Of a stretch of DNA of 64,000 bases, positions 18,724 to 27,923 are shown piece after piece (position 1 is the first letter of the stretch; each line of letters opens with the position of its first letter). Both the position numbers and the translations under genes were made by a program. The notes under the pieces are model-generated. The model had not been told where the DNA came from, did not search any database, and saw only the letters and a list, made by a program, of their open reading frames with translations. The DNA comes from Candidatus Aminicenantota bacterium (GTDB taxonomy: Bacteria > Acidobacteriota > Aminicenantia > Aminicenantales > Saccharicenantaceae). The stretch spans positions 141,807-205,806 of the forward strand of contig JACIYI010000004.1 of assembly GCA_014360005.1 (NCBI GenBank). Reading direction: 5' to 3'.

Positions 18724-20016
18724 TTATTTGCCTCCTTTCCTGGGGTCGGTGATATAACCGCTCAGGGCCGAAGCCGCGGCCACCGCCGGCGAGCAGAGAT
18801 AAACTTCGGCCCTGGGATTGCCCATCCGGCCTTTGAAATTGCGGTTGGTGGTGGATAGGGCCACTTCCCCGTCGCCCAGGGCACCCTGGTGCACCCCCAG
18901 GCAGCAGCCGCAACCCGGGTTCATGATGACCGCCCCGGCTCTGACCAGGTCGGCCAGGTAGCCGAGCTTCAAAGCCTGCTGGTAGATGCGGAAAGAAGCC
19001 GGGAAAACCAGCATCCTGACTCCCCTGGCTATTTTCTTACCCTTAAGTATCTTGGCAGCCACAGCCAGGTCATCCAGGCGGCCGTTGGTGCAGGAGCCGA
19101 TTACAATCTGGTCCACCTTAACTTTTCCCACCTTGCCAGCCGGTTTAACATTGTCCACCGTGTGCGGGCAGGCTATCATCGGTTCGAGCTCTGAGACATC
19201 AATCTCTACTATCTGGTCGTAATCGGCATCCGGGTCAGGACCGAAGACTTCAACTCTCCCTTTGACCCTGGCCTCTTCTTTTAAGTAGCGCAGGGTCTCC
19301 CGGTCTGGGGGAACTATACCCGAAGTGGCCCCGGCTTCAACCGACATGTTGCAGACCGTGAGCCGGCCCGAGGTGGGCATGTGCTCAATGGCCGGCCCGT
19401 GGTATTCCAGCACCTTAAAGTTGGCCCCTTCGGCTGATATTTTTCCAATCAGGTAAAGAATAAAGTCCTTGGGCAGAACATAACGCGGGAATTTTCCCCG
19501 GGCCAGGACCTTGATGGTTGGAGGCACCTCCACGTTGAGCACCCGGCCCAGCGTCCAGACCGCAGCCATTTCGGTGGCTCCGATGCCGAAGCTGAAAGCC
19601 CCCAGGGCTCCGTGAGAAGTGGTGTGACTGTCGGTGCCAACCACCACCGTTCCCGGGAGCACGTAGCCGTTCTCGGGCAGGATCTGGTGACAGATGCCGC
19701 CCTGGTCGCCCCTGATATCGTGGAATTTTTTGATCTTCTGAGCGGCTACGAATTCCCTGATCTTCTTCTGGTTAGTGGCCGTCTTGGAGCTTTCGGCCGG
19801 CACCCGGTGGTCAAGGATGATGGCGATTTTATCCGGGTCCCAGACCCTGGGCTTCAGTCCGGTATCTTTATAGACTTCCAGGAATTGATTGATGACCAGA
19901 GCCGCATTTTCATGCGACATGGCCAGGCTGACCTTAGGTTCCACTACCTGGCCGGCCTCAACTTTTTTCTGGCCGGTGGCCCGGGCCAGGATTTTTTCCA
20001 CCATTGTCATGCCCAT
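18724..20016 (-). CDS. LeuC/DmdA-type hydro-lyase large subunit (4Fe-4S)
   Basis: The 430-aa large subunit carries the substrate and cluster motifs of the LeuC/homoaconitase branch: VVGTDSHTTSHGALGAFSFGIGATEM, the Cys in VIGSCTNGRLDDL, and the pair in NPGCGCCLGVHQG. AAGGAGG sits 7 bp before ATG 20016. It forms a heterodimer with the adjacent small subunit and adds or removes water on a 2-hydroxy-dicarboxylate. The order large-small downstream of the PEP-mutase/ICL-type lyase recalls dmdA-dmdB-dml of nicotinate fermenters (established for Eubacterium barkeri). Isopropylmalate or methylcitrate-type substrates remain possible. Confidence 0.85.
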   Translation of the reverse strand: MGMTMVEKILARATGQKKVEAGQVVEPKVSLAMSHENAALVINQFLEVYKDTGLKPRVWDPDKIAIILDHRVPAESSKTATNQKKIREFVAAQKIKKFHDIRGDQGGICHQILPENGYVLPGTVVVGTDSHTTSHGALGAFSFGIGATEMAAVWTLGRVLNVEVPPTIKVLARGKFPRYVLPKDFILYLIGKISAEGANFKVLEYHGPAIEHMPTSGRLTVCNMSVEAGATSGIVPPDRETLRYLKEEARVKGRVEVFGPDPDADYDQIVEIDVSELEPMIACPHTVDNVKPAGKVGKVKVDQIVIGSCTNGRLDDLAVAAKILKGKKIARGVRMLVFPASFRIYQQALKLGYLADLVRAGAVIMNPGCGCCLGVHQGALGDGEVALSTTNRNFKGRMGNPRAEVYLCSPAVAAASALSGYITDPRKGGK

Positions 20017-20150
20017 GGCTCAACCTCCTTCCCGGCTGGGGCCGGGGTTTCAACTATATCTTGCTTTATTTCAAGCTCTATCTGTAAGCTACCCTCCGGC
20101 CGCAGCAAACCGCCTTCCGGGCTGTTCTTCGGCCGGCTCAGCCGGAATTT

Positions 20151-21062
20151 CTATTTATACTTATACTCCAGCTTTTCTTTCGGCAGATATTCTTCTTCCA
20201 GCTTCCGGTAATCCTTTAATCCGACAAAAGTGGTGTAATCTTCAAATGAAGAAGCCCAGCGGGTCTGCCCGGCCAGAATGCCGGTGGGCGAATTCTTAAG
20301 GGCAGTAAAAAATTCCATCAGGGCCTTATGCATGACCATGATTGAAGCCACCGGGATGGACACCCGGCCGACACCCATCCTGGCCAGCTCCGGAATGGGG
20401 ATAAGCTCGGTTTTAACACCGGTAATGGCATCCATCAGGTTGACCGACAGCGGACCTTTAATTCCCTTCACCGCTCTTTCAACGTCGGCCCGGCTTCTTA
20501 TTCCATCAATGAAAGCCAGGTCGGCGCCGGCTTCTAAATACAGGTTGCAGCGCCGGATGGCTTCGTCCAGCCCGGCCACGGCAAAGACGTCGGTCCTGGC
20601 ATTGATGATGAAATCAGGGTCCAGCCGGTCGCGGACTTTGGCGCAGGCTTTGATTTTGCCAACCATCTCTTCCGCCGGGATGACTTCCTTGCCGGCCATA
20701 TGGCCGCAGCGCTTGGGGAAGACCTGGTCTTCAATATTCATCCCGGCCGCTCCCATGGTGATCACCCTTTCGGTAATCCAGGCGGCGTTGATGGCATTGC
20801 CGCCGCCGGTATCAACATCTGCCATGACCGGGATGTTGACGGCCTGGACGATATTCCAGGTTAAATCCAGGACATCCTTCATCTGGACCAGCCCGACATC
20901 TGGCTTGGCCAGTAAAGAACCGGCCAGGCCGAAACCGGAGACCTGGATGGCTTCGAAGCCGCACTTCTCGATTACTCTGGCACTCAGGGCATCGTGACAA
21001 CCGGGAACCACTACCGCCCGGCGCTCCATGATGGCTGTTCTCAGGACTGTGGTCTTTTTCAT
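20151..21062 (-). CDS. PEP mutase/isocitrate lyase superfamily lyase (dimethylmalate or methylisocitrate lyase type)
   Basis: This 303-aa alpha/beta-barrel enzyme has ADVDTGGG (Mg-binding DxDxG), GMNIEDQVFPKRCGHMAGKEVI with the catalytic KRCGH loop of isocitrate-lyase-type C-C lyases, and INARTDVFAVAGLDEAI. I chose ATG 21062 because AAGGAG lies 6 bp upstream; a longer frame lacks a ribosome site. It would split a methyl-branched hydroxy-dicarboxylate to pyruvate plus propionate (dimethylmalate lyase) or succinate (methylisocitrate lyase). No citrate-synthase-type gene is nearby, which argues against a methylcitrate cycle cluster. Confidence 0.8.
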   Translation of the reverse strand: MKKTTVLRTAIMERRAVVVPGCHDALSARVIEKCGFEAIQVSGFGLAGSLLAKPDVGLVQMKDVLDLTWNIVQAVNIPVMADVDTGGGNAINAAWITERVITMGAAGMNIEDQVFPKRCGHMAGKEVIPAEEMVGKIKACAKVRDRLDPDFIINARTDVFAVAGLDEAIRRCNLYLEAGADLAFIDGIRSRADVERAVKGIKGPLSVNLMDAITGVKTELIPIPELARMGVGRVSIPVASIMVMHKALMEFFTALKNSPTGILAGQTRWASSFEDYTTFVGLKDYRKLEEEYLPKEKLEYKYK

Positions 21063-21176
21063 CAAATTCTCCTTGGGTTGTATTAATTTAAGCAATAATT
21101 ATAATAAGAAAATCTTGATTTTACCACTAAAACGAACGCTGATGTCAGGACAAGAGCCCTCCCGCTGGTCGCATAA

Positions 21177-21206
21177 TTTTTACAGCCCCGAAGAAGCCGC
21201 TGTCAA
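21177..21206 (-). promoter_or_regulatory. Candidate promoter of the lyase/hydratase operon
   Basis: On the minus strand, TTGACA (plus 21201-21206) precedes TAAAAA (plus 21177-21182) by 18 bp, about 115 bp before the lyase start. The -10 match is poor. It lies in the divergent region shared with the MFS gene. Confidence 0.35.
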
Positions 21207-21235
21207 TCAACAGGAATAAAGACAGGAGAAATAAA

Positions 21236-22579
21236 TTGAGCGCCTCCAGCCAGCTGTCCGAATATCTTTTTGGCTGGTTCAGAAAAACCCCGGTTTCAGC
21301 CCGTCGAGCCTTGCTGGCTTCCTGCTTCGGCTGGATGCTTGATTCCTTCGACATTATGCTCTATGCCCTGGTGCTGACCCACCTGATGAGCGACCTGTCA
21401 ATGTCCAAGCCCACCGCCGGGCTGCTGGGCTCGTTGACTCTACTAGCCTCAGCTTTGGGCGGAATGATTTTCGGGGTGGTGGCTGACCGGCTGGGCCGGA
21501 CGGTGGCTCTGCGGGCCAGCATCCTCATATATTCCGTTTTCACCTTTATGTGCGGTCTATCCCAGAACGTTTTCCAGCTCGGACTTTTCCGGGTTTTTCT
21601 GGGGCTGGGCATGGGCGGCGAATGGGCCTCAGGGGCGGCCCTGGTTTCCGAATATTTTCCCTCCGAACACCGGGGCAAGGCCCTGGGTTTCATGCAGAGT
21701 TTCTGGGCCGTGGGCTATGCCCTGGCCGCCCTGGTGACGGCCGTCGTCCTGCCCCGGCTGGGCTGGAGGGCTGTCTTTTTCGTGGGCATCCTGCCGGCCC
21801 TGCTGGTTTTCTGGATAAGGTCGAAGGTGGAAGAACCGGAACTCTGGAAAAAATCCCGGTCGGCTTCCGCGCCACCTATATCCGGGGGAGAGCCCGCCCC
21901 CCAGCCAATGGATTCCAGCCACCAATCCCCGGAGGGTAAAGAAAAGCCAGTCCTGCCCAACAGTGCTTCCAAGAGACAGCCAACCCTGATTTCGGGGCGG
22001 CTGCTCCGGGTGACCCTGGCCGTCACCCTGATGAACGCCCTGACCATGTTCGCCTGGTGGGGCTTCAACCTGTGGATTCCGGGCTACCTGTCGTTAAGCC
22101 AGGCTCAGGGCGGAGTCGGACTGACCACCCGGCATATGTCCTCTCTGGTCATCTTCATGCAGCTGGGCATGTGGCTGGGTTACCTGACCTTTGGTTATAT
22201 CAGCGATTCTCTCGGCCGGAAAAAGAGCTATGTTATCTACCTGGCTTTGGCCAGCCTTCTGGTTTTTCTTTATTCTATCGCCCGGGCTCCCCTGCTGCTC
22301 TTTTTCCTGGGGCCGGTGGTAGCCTTTTTTGGAACGGGTTATTTTTCTGGCTTCGGGGCTCTGACGGCCGAGCTCTACCCCACACGCATCCGGGCCACTC
22401 TCCAGGGCATCACCTATAACAGCGGGCGCATCGTCTCGGCCCTGGCCCCGCTGGCCATAGGTTCTATGGCCCAGCAGTCAGGCTTTCAGGTAGCTTTCTG
22501 GCTGGTGTCGGCGGCTTTTATACTGGCCGCTCTCTCCTGGAGCCTGATCCCGGAGACCAGGGGCCGGGAGCTGGAATAA
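21236..22579 (+). CDS. MFS carboxylate transporter (AAHS/sialate-type)
   Basis: The 447-aa twelve-helix carrier has the family motif DSFDIMLYALVL in TM1, GVVADRLGRTVALRAS (loop 2-3 MFS signature) and GGEWASGAALVSEYFPSEHRGKALG in TM4-5, as in aromatic acid, sialate and metabolite:H+ symporters. The start is TTG 21236 with AGGAGA 6 bp upstream. It is divergent from the lyase/hydratase operon and likely brings in its substrate. A hydrophilic central loop (about residues 200-250) is Pro/Ser rich. Confidence 0.8.
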   Translation: MSASSQLSEYLFGWFRKTPVSARRALLASCFGWMLDSFDIMLYALVLTHLMSDLSMSKPTAGLLGSLTLLASALGGMIFGVVADRLGRTVALRASILIYSVFTFMCGLSQNVFQLGLFRVFLGLGMGGEWASGAALVSEYFPSEHRGKALGFMQSFWAVGYALAALVTAVVLPRLGWRAVFFVGILPALLVFWIRSKVEEPELWKKSRSASAPPISGGEPAPQPMDSSHQSPEGKEKPVLPNSASKRQPTLISGRLLRVTLAVTLMNALTMFAWWGFNLWIPGYLSLSQAQGGVGLTTRHMSSLVIFMQLGMWLGYLTFGYISDSLGRKKSYVIYLALASLLVFLYSIARAPLLLFFLGPVVAFFGTGYFSGFGALTAELYPTRIRATLQGITYNSGRIVSALAPLAIGSMAQQSGFQVAFWLVSAAFILAALSWSLIPETRGRELE

Positions 22580-22678
22580 AAGATAACTTTTATTTCCCGT
22601 AAAAATTAAACCCAGAGACCGCCATTCCTATAAGCTAAGGCCTTGCTTGAAATCAAGTCCGGGTCGCCCCAGCCGTTT

Positions 22679-22703
22679 AATTCCTACTATTTTAGTAGGA
22701 TTT
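22679..22703. promoter_or_regulatory. Palindromic operator-like site (copy 1), in an otherwise empty intergenic region
   Basis: The core TCCTACTATTTTAGTAGGA (22682-22700) is a perfect 8-3-8 dyad, extended with one mismatch to 25 bp. The same core occurs at 55891-55909 upstream of the hemerythrin/PAS gene. Here it lies in the 335-bp convergent gap between the MFS and AOR genes (22580-22914), where I see no other gene. It may be a regulator site or a small bidirectional terminator. Confidence 0.5.
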
Positions 22704-22914
22704 TAAGCAGCCAGGCGATGGTTCTATTCTTAGTTTTCAGCCATCAGAAACTCAACCACCACCATTGGGAATAATTAGCCAATTAGATCCCTGGGTCACC
22801 TTCATAGGTTATCGTTAGACGTAAACCGGGTTTTAGAAAATGGCGATTAATGAAACTGGTGGCTCCGACTGGCCAGCTTTGACTTCTACGGTTATGGGGA
22901 AACCAGGCTCCCGG

Positions 22915-24873
22915 TCAGTCAATCTCGTAGTCTTTAAGAAGCTTAGCCGGTACCAGGCCTTCGGCTGTCCATTGCTGCTGCTGGTAATAAGCATCGAGAA
23001 TCTGGTTGTAATAACCCGGGTCTATAGCCTTCCCGGCGTGAGGACCGGCGGTCAGGGGTTCGGTAAACTTGGGCGGAATAAAGGCCTCGTAATCCCGCCG
23101 GCGACCCTGTTGGTTATTAACATATCTTTCCAGGGCATAAATACGGCGGCCACATTCCTTAAGGCTCTCAGCCGAGTATTCCAGCCCGGTCAGGGCCCGG
23201 TACATTTCCAGGAAATCAGGCGTGGTGAAATCCTCGGTGAAAAAGTCGCACAACCCGAGGGAATCAGTCAGAGCTTTACCCGTCTGGCTGCCGAGGACAT
23301 AGGTCGCCAGGTTCTCGGCTCCGGTCAGCCCACCTTCTTCGGCCTGAATGGTCCAGGCGTAGGTGTGGTCGCCACGGCCGCGGTTGGAAGTGCCGTAAGC
23401 CGTAAACATACCCGGGAAGACCTTGGGCTCAATCCCGGCATAACCCAGCCCGGCGTAGGCTGTGGTCAGGCAGCGCACGATTTCTTCCGGGCTGGCGCTC
23501 GAGACCGATTTTACCAGCTCATCAATAACCAGGTCAGTGGGCCGACCCAGCAGCTGACCCAGCGGACTGTTCCCATAAGTAATTTCTTTCAGGCTGTTGA
23601 TCATGCTGGCTGTCTTCCCGAATTCCGGGCCGCCGGCAAAGGGCAGCCAGCCTTTTTCCCGCAGCTCCATCACTCCGGCCATGACGCTGCCGAAAGTCAT
23701 GGTGTCCACCCCGAATTCATTGCAAAGATGGTTGAGGTAGAAAATGCCGTCGCGGTCAGTCAGACAGCAGTTTATCCAGAGAGCAATGGTTTCAAACTCA
23801 GGCCGCACTCCCTGGTGGGCATAGGGCCCGTGGCTGACGGCAGCGCTCCGGGTGCAGAGGATGTGACGGCAGCGATTGCAGACCTTATGCTTGCCCGCAA
23901 TTTCCAGGAAAGCTCCCGTAGAAACCCGGCGGTAAAGTGCCGGGTCAAAATAACCTTCGTCAAAATTATGCCAGGGCAGATAGCCACCTTTCTGGCCGAG
24001 GTAGCCGCCGTTAAAGGCCCGGTCGAGCCACCAGGTGGTGCCGGTCTCGGGCCGGAAAGAGGCGGTCCAGTTGGGGTCATGAACATGGCTACTGACTGAG
24101 TCGTCAATGACCTTAGCTTTCTCCAGGAATTTGTCCCGGTCATAAATAGCAGGCAGTTCCCGGCCATAGGCGGTTATGGCCACCAGGTTCTTGGAGCCGA
24201 AGATGGCCCCGGCCCCGCCCCGGCCAAAATTCCGGTGGTAATCGTTGGTCAGGCAGGCGAAAGCCACCAGGTTCCAGCCGGCCGGCCCGGCGCAGACCGT
24301 GGATGAACCCGGGTATTTCCGGCTGAGAAAGTCGGTAGTCTCAGAAACCCGGCGCAGAGTCCGGCGACCGTTGACTTCCTCAAACAGCTCAGCCTCAGCC
24401 TCAACTATCTGAACCCGGCCTTCTGAGACCAGAATCCTGACCGGCTTTTCGGCTTTGCCGTCTATTATCAGCTGGTCAAATCCAGCCCTTTTCAGCATGT
24501 TGGGGAAAAGCCCGCCGCAGCTGGAATGGGTCAGCAGGCCGAAGACTGGCGGCCGGTGCCCTAACCAGGGTTTCTCGGCTGGCGAATAGGTAAAGGGACT
24601 GATAAAAGAGCAAGAACCCCGGCCGGCCGTGGGGATGGCCGTGTCGTTCAGAGCAGCGTTACCGATGACCAGGCGATTAGCCGGCGACAGAGGATCCTTA
24701 AGCCAGCCCCTGACCTTGAGATGTTGATAAATCAGGTAAGCCTGGAGGCCGCGCCCGCCGAGATACAGGCGATAAACATGGGGTGGAGCTTCTCTCACTT
24801 CCACCCGCCCGGTGTTCAAATCAACCAGGGCCCATTTCCCGGTATAACCACCTGATACTTTGTGCTCGGTCAT
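22915..24873 (-). CDS. Aldehyde:ferredoxin oxidoreductase family (tungsto/molybdopterin) enzyme
   Basis: This 652-aa enzyme of the AOR family starts GYTGKWALVDLNTG, with the pterin-binding LGGRGLQAYL and the RGGAGAIFGSKNLVAI segment typical of the fold. The 4Fe-4S ligands appear as Cys332-x2-Cys335-x4-Cys340, with a distant Cys542 (LGLCDFF). The usual spacing is Cx2Cx3C, so the cluster loop is one residue longer. ATG 24873 has GGGAGA upstream. It oxidises aldehydes to acids with ferredoxin as acceptor, in the cytoplasm. The physiological aldehyde is unknown; amino-acid fermentation gives such aldehydes. Confidence 0.9.
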   Translation of the reverse strand: MTEHKVSGGYTGKWALVDLNTGRVEVREAPPHVYRLYLGGRGLQAYLIYQHLKVRGWLKDPLSPANRLVIGNAALNDTAIPTAGRGSCSFISPFTYSPAEKPWLGHRPPVFGLLTHSSCGGLFPNMLKRAGFDQLIIDGKAEKPVRILVSEGRVQIVEAEAELFEEVNGRRTLRRVSETTDFLSRKYPGSSTVCAGPAGWNLVAFACLTNDYHRNFGRGGAGAIFGSKNLVAITAYGRELPAIYDRDKFLEKAKVIDDSVSSHVHDPNWTASFRPETGTTWWLDRAFNGGYLGQKGGYLPWHNFDEGYFDPALYRRVSTGAFLEIAGKHKVCNRCRHILCTRSAAVSHGPYAHQGVRPEFETIALWINCCLTDRDGIFYLNHLCNEFGVDTMTFGSVMAGVMELREKGWLPFAGGPEFGKTASMINSLKEITYGNSPLGQLLGRPTDLVIDELVKSVSSASPEEIVRCLTTAYAGLGYAGIEPKVFPGMFTAYGTSNRGRGDHTYAWTIQAEEGGLTGAENLATYVLGSQTGKALTDSLGLCDFFTEDFTTPDFLEMYRALTGLEYSAESLKECGRRIYALERYVNNQQGRRRDYEAFIPPKFTEPLTAGPHAGKAIDPGYYNQILDAYYQQQQWTAEGLVPAKLLKDYEID

Positions 24874-25062
24874 GATTTCTCCCGAAAATAAAGAATTCAA
24901 ACACCGAGATTATAAAAAACTCCTCCGCCGGCTGCAAACCATTTATTACTTGAGCTTCGCCTGGCAGGCTGAAAGTCCTAGAAGGCAACATATCAGCAAG
25001 GCAACCCGACTGAAGATGGACGAAATGATATCGGGAAAACTGGAAGGCAATAATTCAGCTAA

Positions 25063-27402
25063 TCAGTTCCCAGGATACCGGATCCGCCCGGTATAAATCA
25101 CCGGCCGTGGCAGATAGATGATATTCAGGTCCCTGACATCCTGGCCCGGCTTCAAATAGATTGTCAGCGGCAGGGTAGTTTGCAGTTTAACACCTTTAGG
25201 CAGGGTCTCCTCATCCACCAGCAACTGATAAGCCCCGGGCATAATATTTTCAAATATAAATTTTCCTTTCCCGTCGCTGTAGCAGGTTAACTCTTCGGTC
25301 CGCAGCGGCTTCAGGGCTTCCGGCAATTTCTCATTTTCTACGGCTTGAAGAATGACCAGGACATCGCCCAGGGGCTGGTCATCTTCATCCAGGACTCCGT
25401 TCTTGTTCAGGTCCCGGAAGATGACGCCGGCGGCCGTGGTTCCTTCGACCAGCAGGTATTCCAGTCTGGAGGTTTTTCTTCTTTCTACCACCACCATCCG
25501 GCGTTCGGGACCGGCCAGGTAATAATCGGCCGAAACCCGGCTGATTTCCAGGTTGACTGAATGCAGACCCTCGGGTACCCGGCTGAAAAGAAACCGGCCG
25601 CTGTGGTCCGAGCTGGTACTGCTGCCGTCTTCAAGATAGAAGGTAACACCGGGGAAAGCCCCGTCCTCCTGGTCAAAAATTCCGTTGAGGTTCCGGTCAG
25701 AAAAGACCAGGCCTTCTATTTTTCCGGTTCCGTAGATCCCTGGTCCCGTAGTTCTTCCCTGGTAGGCCGGGGTCTGGCCCCAGTCAAAGCGGCGGTCCAG
25801 CCTGAGAGTCAGCCAGTAATTGGCCGGTTGCTCTGAATGGAGAGGCCAGCTGGCCCGGAAATCCAGTCTGAGCCTGAAGCCCAGGGGCACGACCCGGCCC
25901 AGACCCAGATAAAGTTCAATTCTCCTTGAGGCCTGGGTAACAAAGTACCACGATTTGAGGTCAAGATAGGCCAGCTCGCCATAGAAATCGGTGCCGAATA
26001 AAAATGGCGCATAGCTGGCCAGACGCAGCCGGTTCAGGGCCGAGAGTTTATTCTCAAGATAATCATAATAGCGGCTGTCCTCAGCCTCTATCATCAGGTA
26101 AGAACTTTTGGAATAATTATACCTCAGGCCCAGGTAAAAAGAAGGATAGTTAAAATCGCGCTGGTCATTAACCCGGTCGTCATAGTGCTGGTACCTGGCC
26201 CGGAGATAGGGATAGAACCGGCCGAGATTTTTGGCCAGCTGCAGGTAGATACCAGGACTTATAAAATTGCGGTAATCCTCACCCGGCCGCCGTGACTCAG
26301 CCGCACCAAAATCCAGCCTGAGCGTCAGGTCGGGCCAGGGCGGGCTGATGAGAGAAAACCCGGAATTTACCCGCCAGAAATCGGTGGTGTTCAGGTCAGA
26401 GCGACGGTCAACATTGTCGTGATAATAATCGAAAGAACCAAAAAGGAAAAGCCGCCGGCGGGTCTGGTAGCGCCAGTAGGCAAAGAGACCTTCCTGGTCC
26501 AGGTCGTAGGCGAATTCGCTGCTCAGGCTGCGGAAATCGGCATCCACCCGGCGGTAGTTAACCTCCAGGGACCAGCGGTTGCCCTGGAGAAGCGGGCCGA
26601 ACCTGATGGAGGTCCCGGGAGCTTTGACCTGGTCGTTTTCACCCGCCGACAGGCTGGCCCGGGTATCCATCACGAACTTGGCCCGTTCATTGAACCTGAG
26701 TTCGGATTCTATGAGCAGGATATCGTTGGTCTTGGTGAGCAGGTCGCCGCTCCAGCTTTTTTCGTTCTCGGTATGAATCAGGCCGAAACCAAGATAATAC
26801 TTTGGGTCCGGCTCCAGATGGGCCAGAAAACCGGTTGCGGTCTGCCCGGTCAGAGAATAAAAATTGCCCAGCAGGCCGCTCAGCCTGGCCACCTGGCCGC
26901 TGAAAATTTCCAGCCCGAATATGCGGTGCTCAAACCCGGCGCTCACTCCCCTCAGGTAATTATAGGCGGGGTAATAGTTGGTAAAGCGATACCCCAGAGT
27001 GGTCAGCTGCAGATTATGGTCGCCCAGCCGCAGCTTAAAGGACAGCCGGCCCGCCCGGAAACCCTGCCAGTTCAGGTACCAGTGAGCCGCCTCCAAACCA
27101 GTGGAGGATAACCGGCCATCAAACCAGCCGCTGAAAATTCCATAATTTATCGTCTTCTGCCAGAGGTGGAGGTGCAGGATGTTTTCGTATTCATTGCCAT
27201 AATAGGCTCCGGTCTGAGAGTAAACCCGGCTGCGGTTCCAGTAGGCCAGGTTCAGATAGCCCTGCTGGGCCGACAGGTCCGGAGAAAATAAAAAAACAGA
27301 AAGCCCCAGCAACCAAGCCAGCCCGGGGAGTCTATGTTTTAAGAGAAAATTAAAGCGGCGGGCTCTTGGTCCCTTTGTCCGTAACCGCCTTCTGTTGCTC
27401 AT
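25063..27402 (-). CDS. Outer-membrane beta-barrel protein with C-terminal CnaB/SdrD-like repeats
   Basis: The 779-aa protein has a signal peptide (about 25-47, ending LSAQQG). About 520 residues of alternating aromatic/polar strands follow (for example LRLGDHNLQLTTLGYRF and YSKSSYLMIEAEDSRYYDY), as in a large outer-membrane barrel. Two Ig-like domains then carry GxVFxDxNxNGxxDxxD (GLVFSDRNLNGIFDQEDGAF and GVIFRDLNKNGVLDEDDQPL), as in SdrD-B/CnaB domains. It is the last gene of an operon with a PapD-like chaperone and small secreted proteins, at the place an usher would take. I see no classical PapC/FimD usher signature, so usher function is inference from context only. Confidence 0.65.
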   Translation of the reverse strand: MSNRRRLRTKGPRARRFNFLLKHRLPGLAWLLGLSVFLFSPDLSAQQGYLNLAYWNRSRVYSQTGAYYGNEYENILHLHLWQKTINYGIFSGWFDGRLSSTGLEAAHWYLNWQGFRAGRLSFKLRLGDHNLQLTTLGYRFTNYYPAYNYLRGVSAGFEHRIFGLEIFSGQVARLSGLLGNFYSLTGQTATGFLAHLEPDPKYYLGFGLIHTENEKSWSGDLLTKTNDILLIESELRFNERAKFVMDTRASLSAGENDQVKAPGTSIRFGPLLQGNRWSLEVNYRRVDADFRSLSSEFAYDLDQEGLFAYWRYQTRRRLFLFGSFDYYHDNVDRRSDLNTTDFWRVNSGFSLISPPWPDLTLRLDFGAAESRRPGEDYRNFISPGIYLQLAKNLGRFYPYLRARYQHYDDRVNDQRDFNYPSFYLGLRYNYSKSSYLMIEAEDSRYYDYLENKLSALNRLRLASYAPFLFGTDFYGELAYLDLKSWYFVTQASRRIELYLGLGRVVPLGFRLRLDFRASWPLHSEQPANYWLTLRLDRRFDWGQTPAYQGRTTGPGIYGTGKIEGLVFSDRNLNGIFDQEDGAFPGVTFYLEDGSSTSSDHSGRFLFSRVPEGLHSVNLEISRVSADYYLAGPERRMVVVERRKTSRLEYLLVEGTTAAGVIFRDLNKNGVLDEDDQPLGDVLVILQAVENEKLPEALKPLRTEELTCYSDGKGKFIFENIMPGAYQLLVDEETLPKGVKLQTTLPLTIYLKPGQDVRDLNIIYLPRPVIYTGRIRYPGN

Positions 27403-27416
27403 CTCCAGCCTGCCAG

Positions 27417-27884
27417 CTAAAGCAGTGAAGCGGTAAAAGTAATTATCTGAGTGTATTCTCCGGCCACGTAGCTCCAGGAATTCTGAAAAGAAAAAAACAC
27501 CTCGCCGGTCAAATCACCGCGACCGCCGGTAGCCAGCACCAGGTTCTGTCCGGCCGGCAGCCGGCCGTCCCTGAACGGAGGCTGGGGGGTGGCTCTCCAG
27601 GAAATATTACTTATCGAGATGACCTGGCCACCGGCGCTGACCAGATTGCCTTCGGCCCTTATTAACAGTTCCCAGCGGCGGTTGGGTGGCCAGGTGTGTA
27701 TCTCAACTCTGACTGGAGTGTCAGCCGCCACCACCGGTTCCAGGTCCGGGTCAGCCGGCGGAAAGGTGATGGCCGTGGGGTAAATATTAATGGTAATGGT
27801 CCAGTGCTGCGGACTTCCCCCGGCCGTCAGGATAAGACCGGAAGCGATTAGGAGAGATGACCACAGCCAGAATAATTTAATCAT
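27417..27884 (-). CDS. Small secreted beta-rich protein of the chaperone/barrel operon (subunit D)
   Basis: The 155-aa protein has a signal peptide from ATG 27884 (an upstream ATG at 27917 has no spaced ribosome site). It shares with three neighbours a C-terminal pattern: a Trp in SxxSW, a G-rich turn, xGxLxxG, a G-x-G turn, G-x-x-F-F-S-F, G-x-Y and a closing hydrophobic strand. This would suit a small beta-sandwich subunit. It is 14 bp upstream of the barrel gene and 6 bp downstream of the preceding subunit-type ORF. Function unknown; a minor fibre subunit or adaptor is plausible. Confidence 0.6.
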   Translation of the reverse strand: MIKLFWLWSSLLIASGLILTAGGSPQHWTITINIYPTAITFPPADPDLEPVVAADTPVRVEIHTWPPNRRWELLIRAEGNLVSAGGQVISISNISWRATPQPPFRDGRLPAGQNLVLATGGRGDLTGEVFFSFQNSWSYVAGEYTQIITFTASLL

Positions 27885-27923
27885 CTTTTGTCCGCAGTTC
27901 CAGGACCTTGACCTCATCCTTAC

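Noticed and set aside
18213..20016. Leucine-biosynthesis LeuCD
   Set aside because: It is not excluded, but the operon partner is an ICL-type lyase with carriers around and no leuA or leuB, so I did not assign leuC/leuD symbols.
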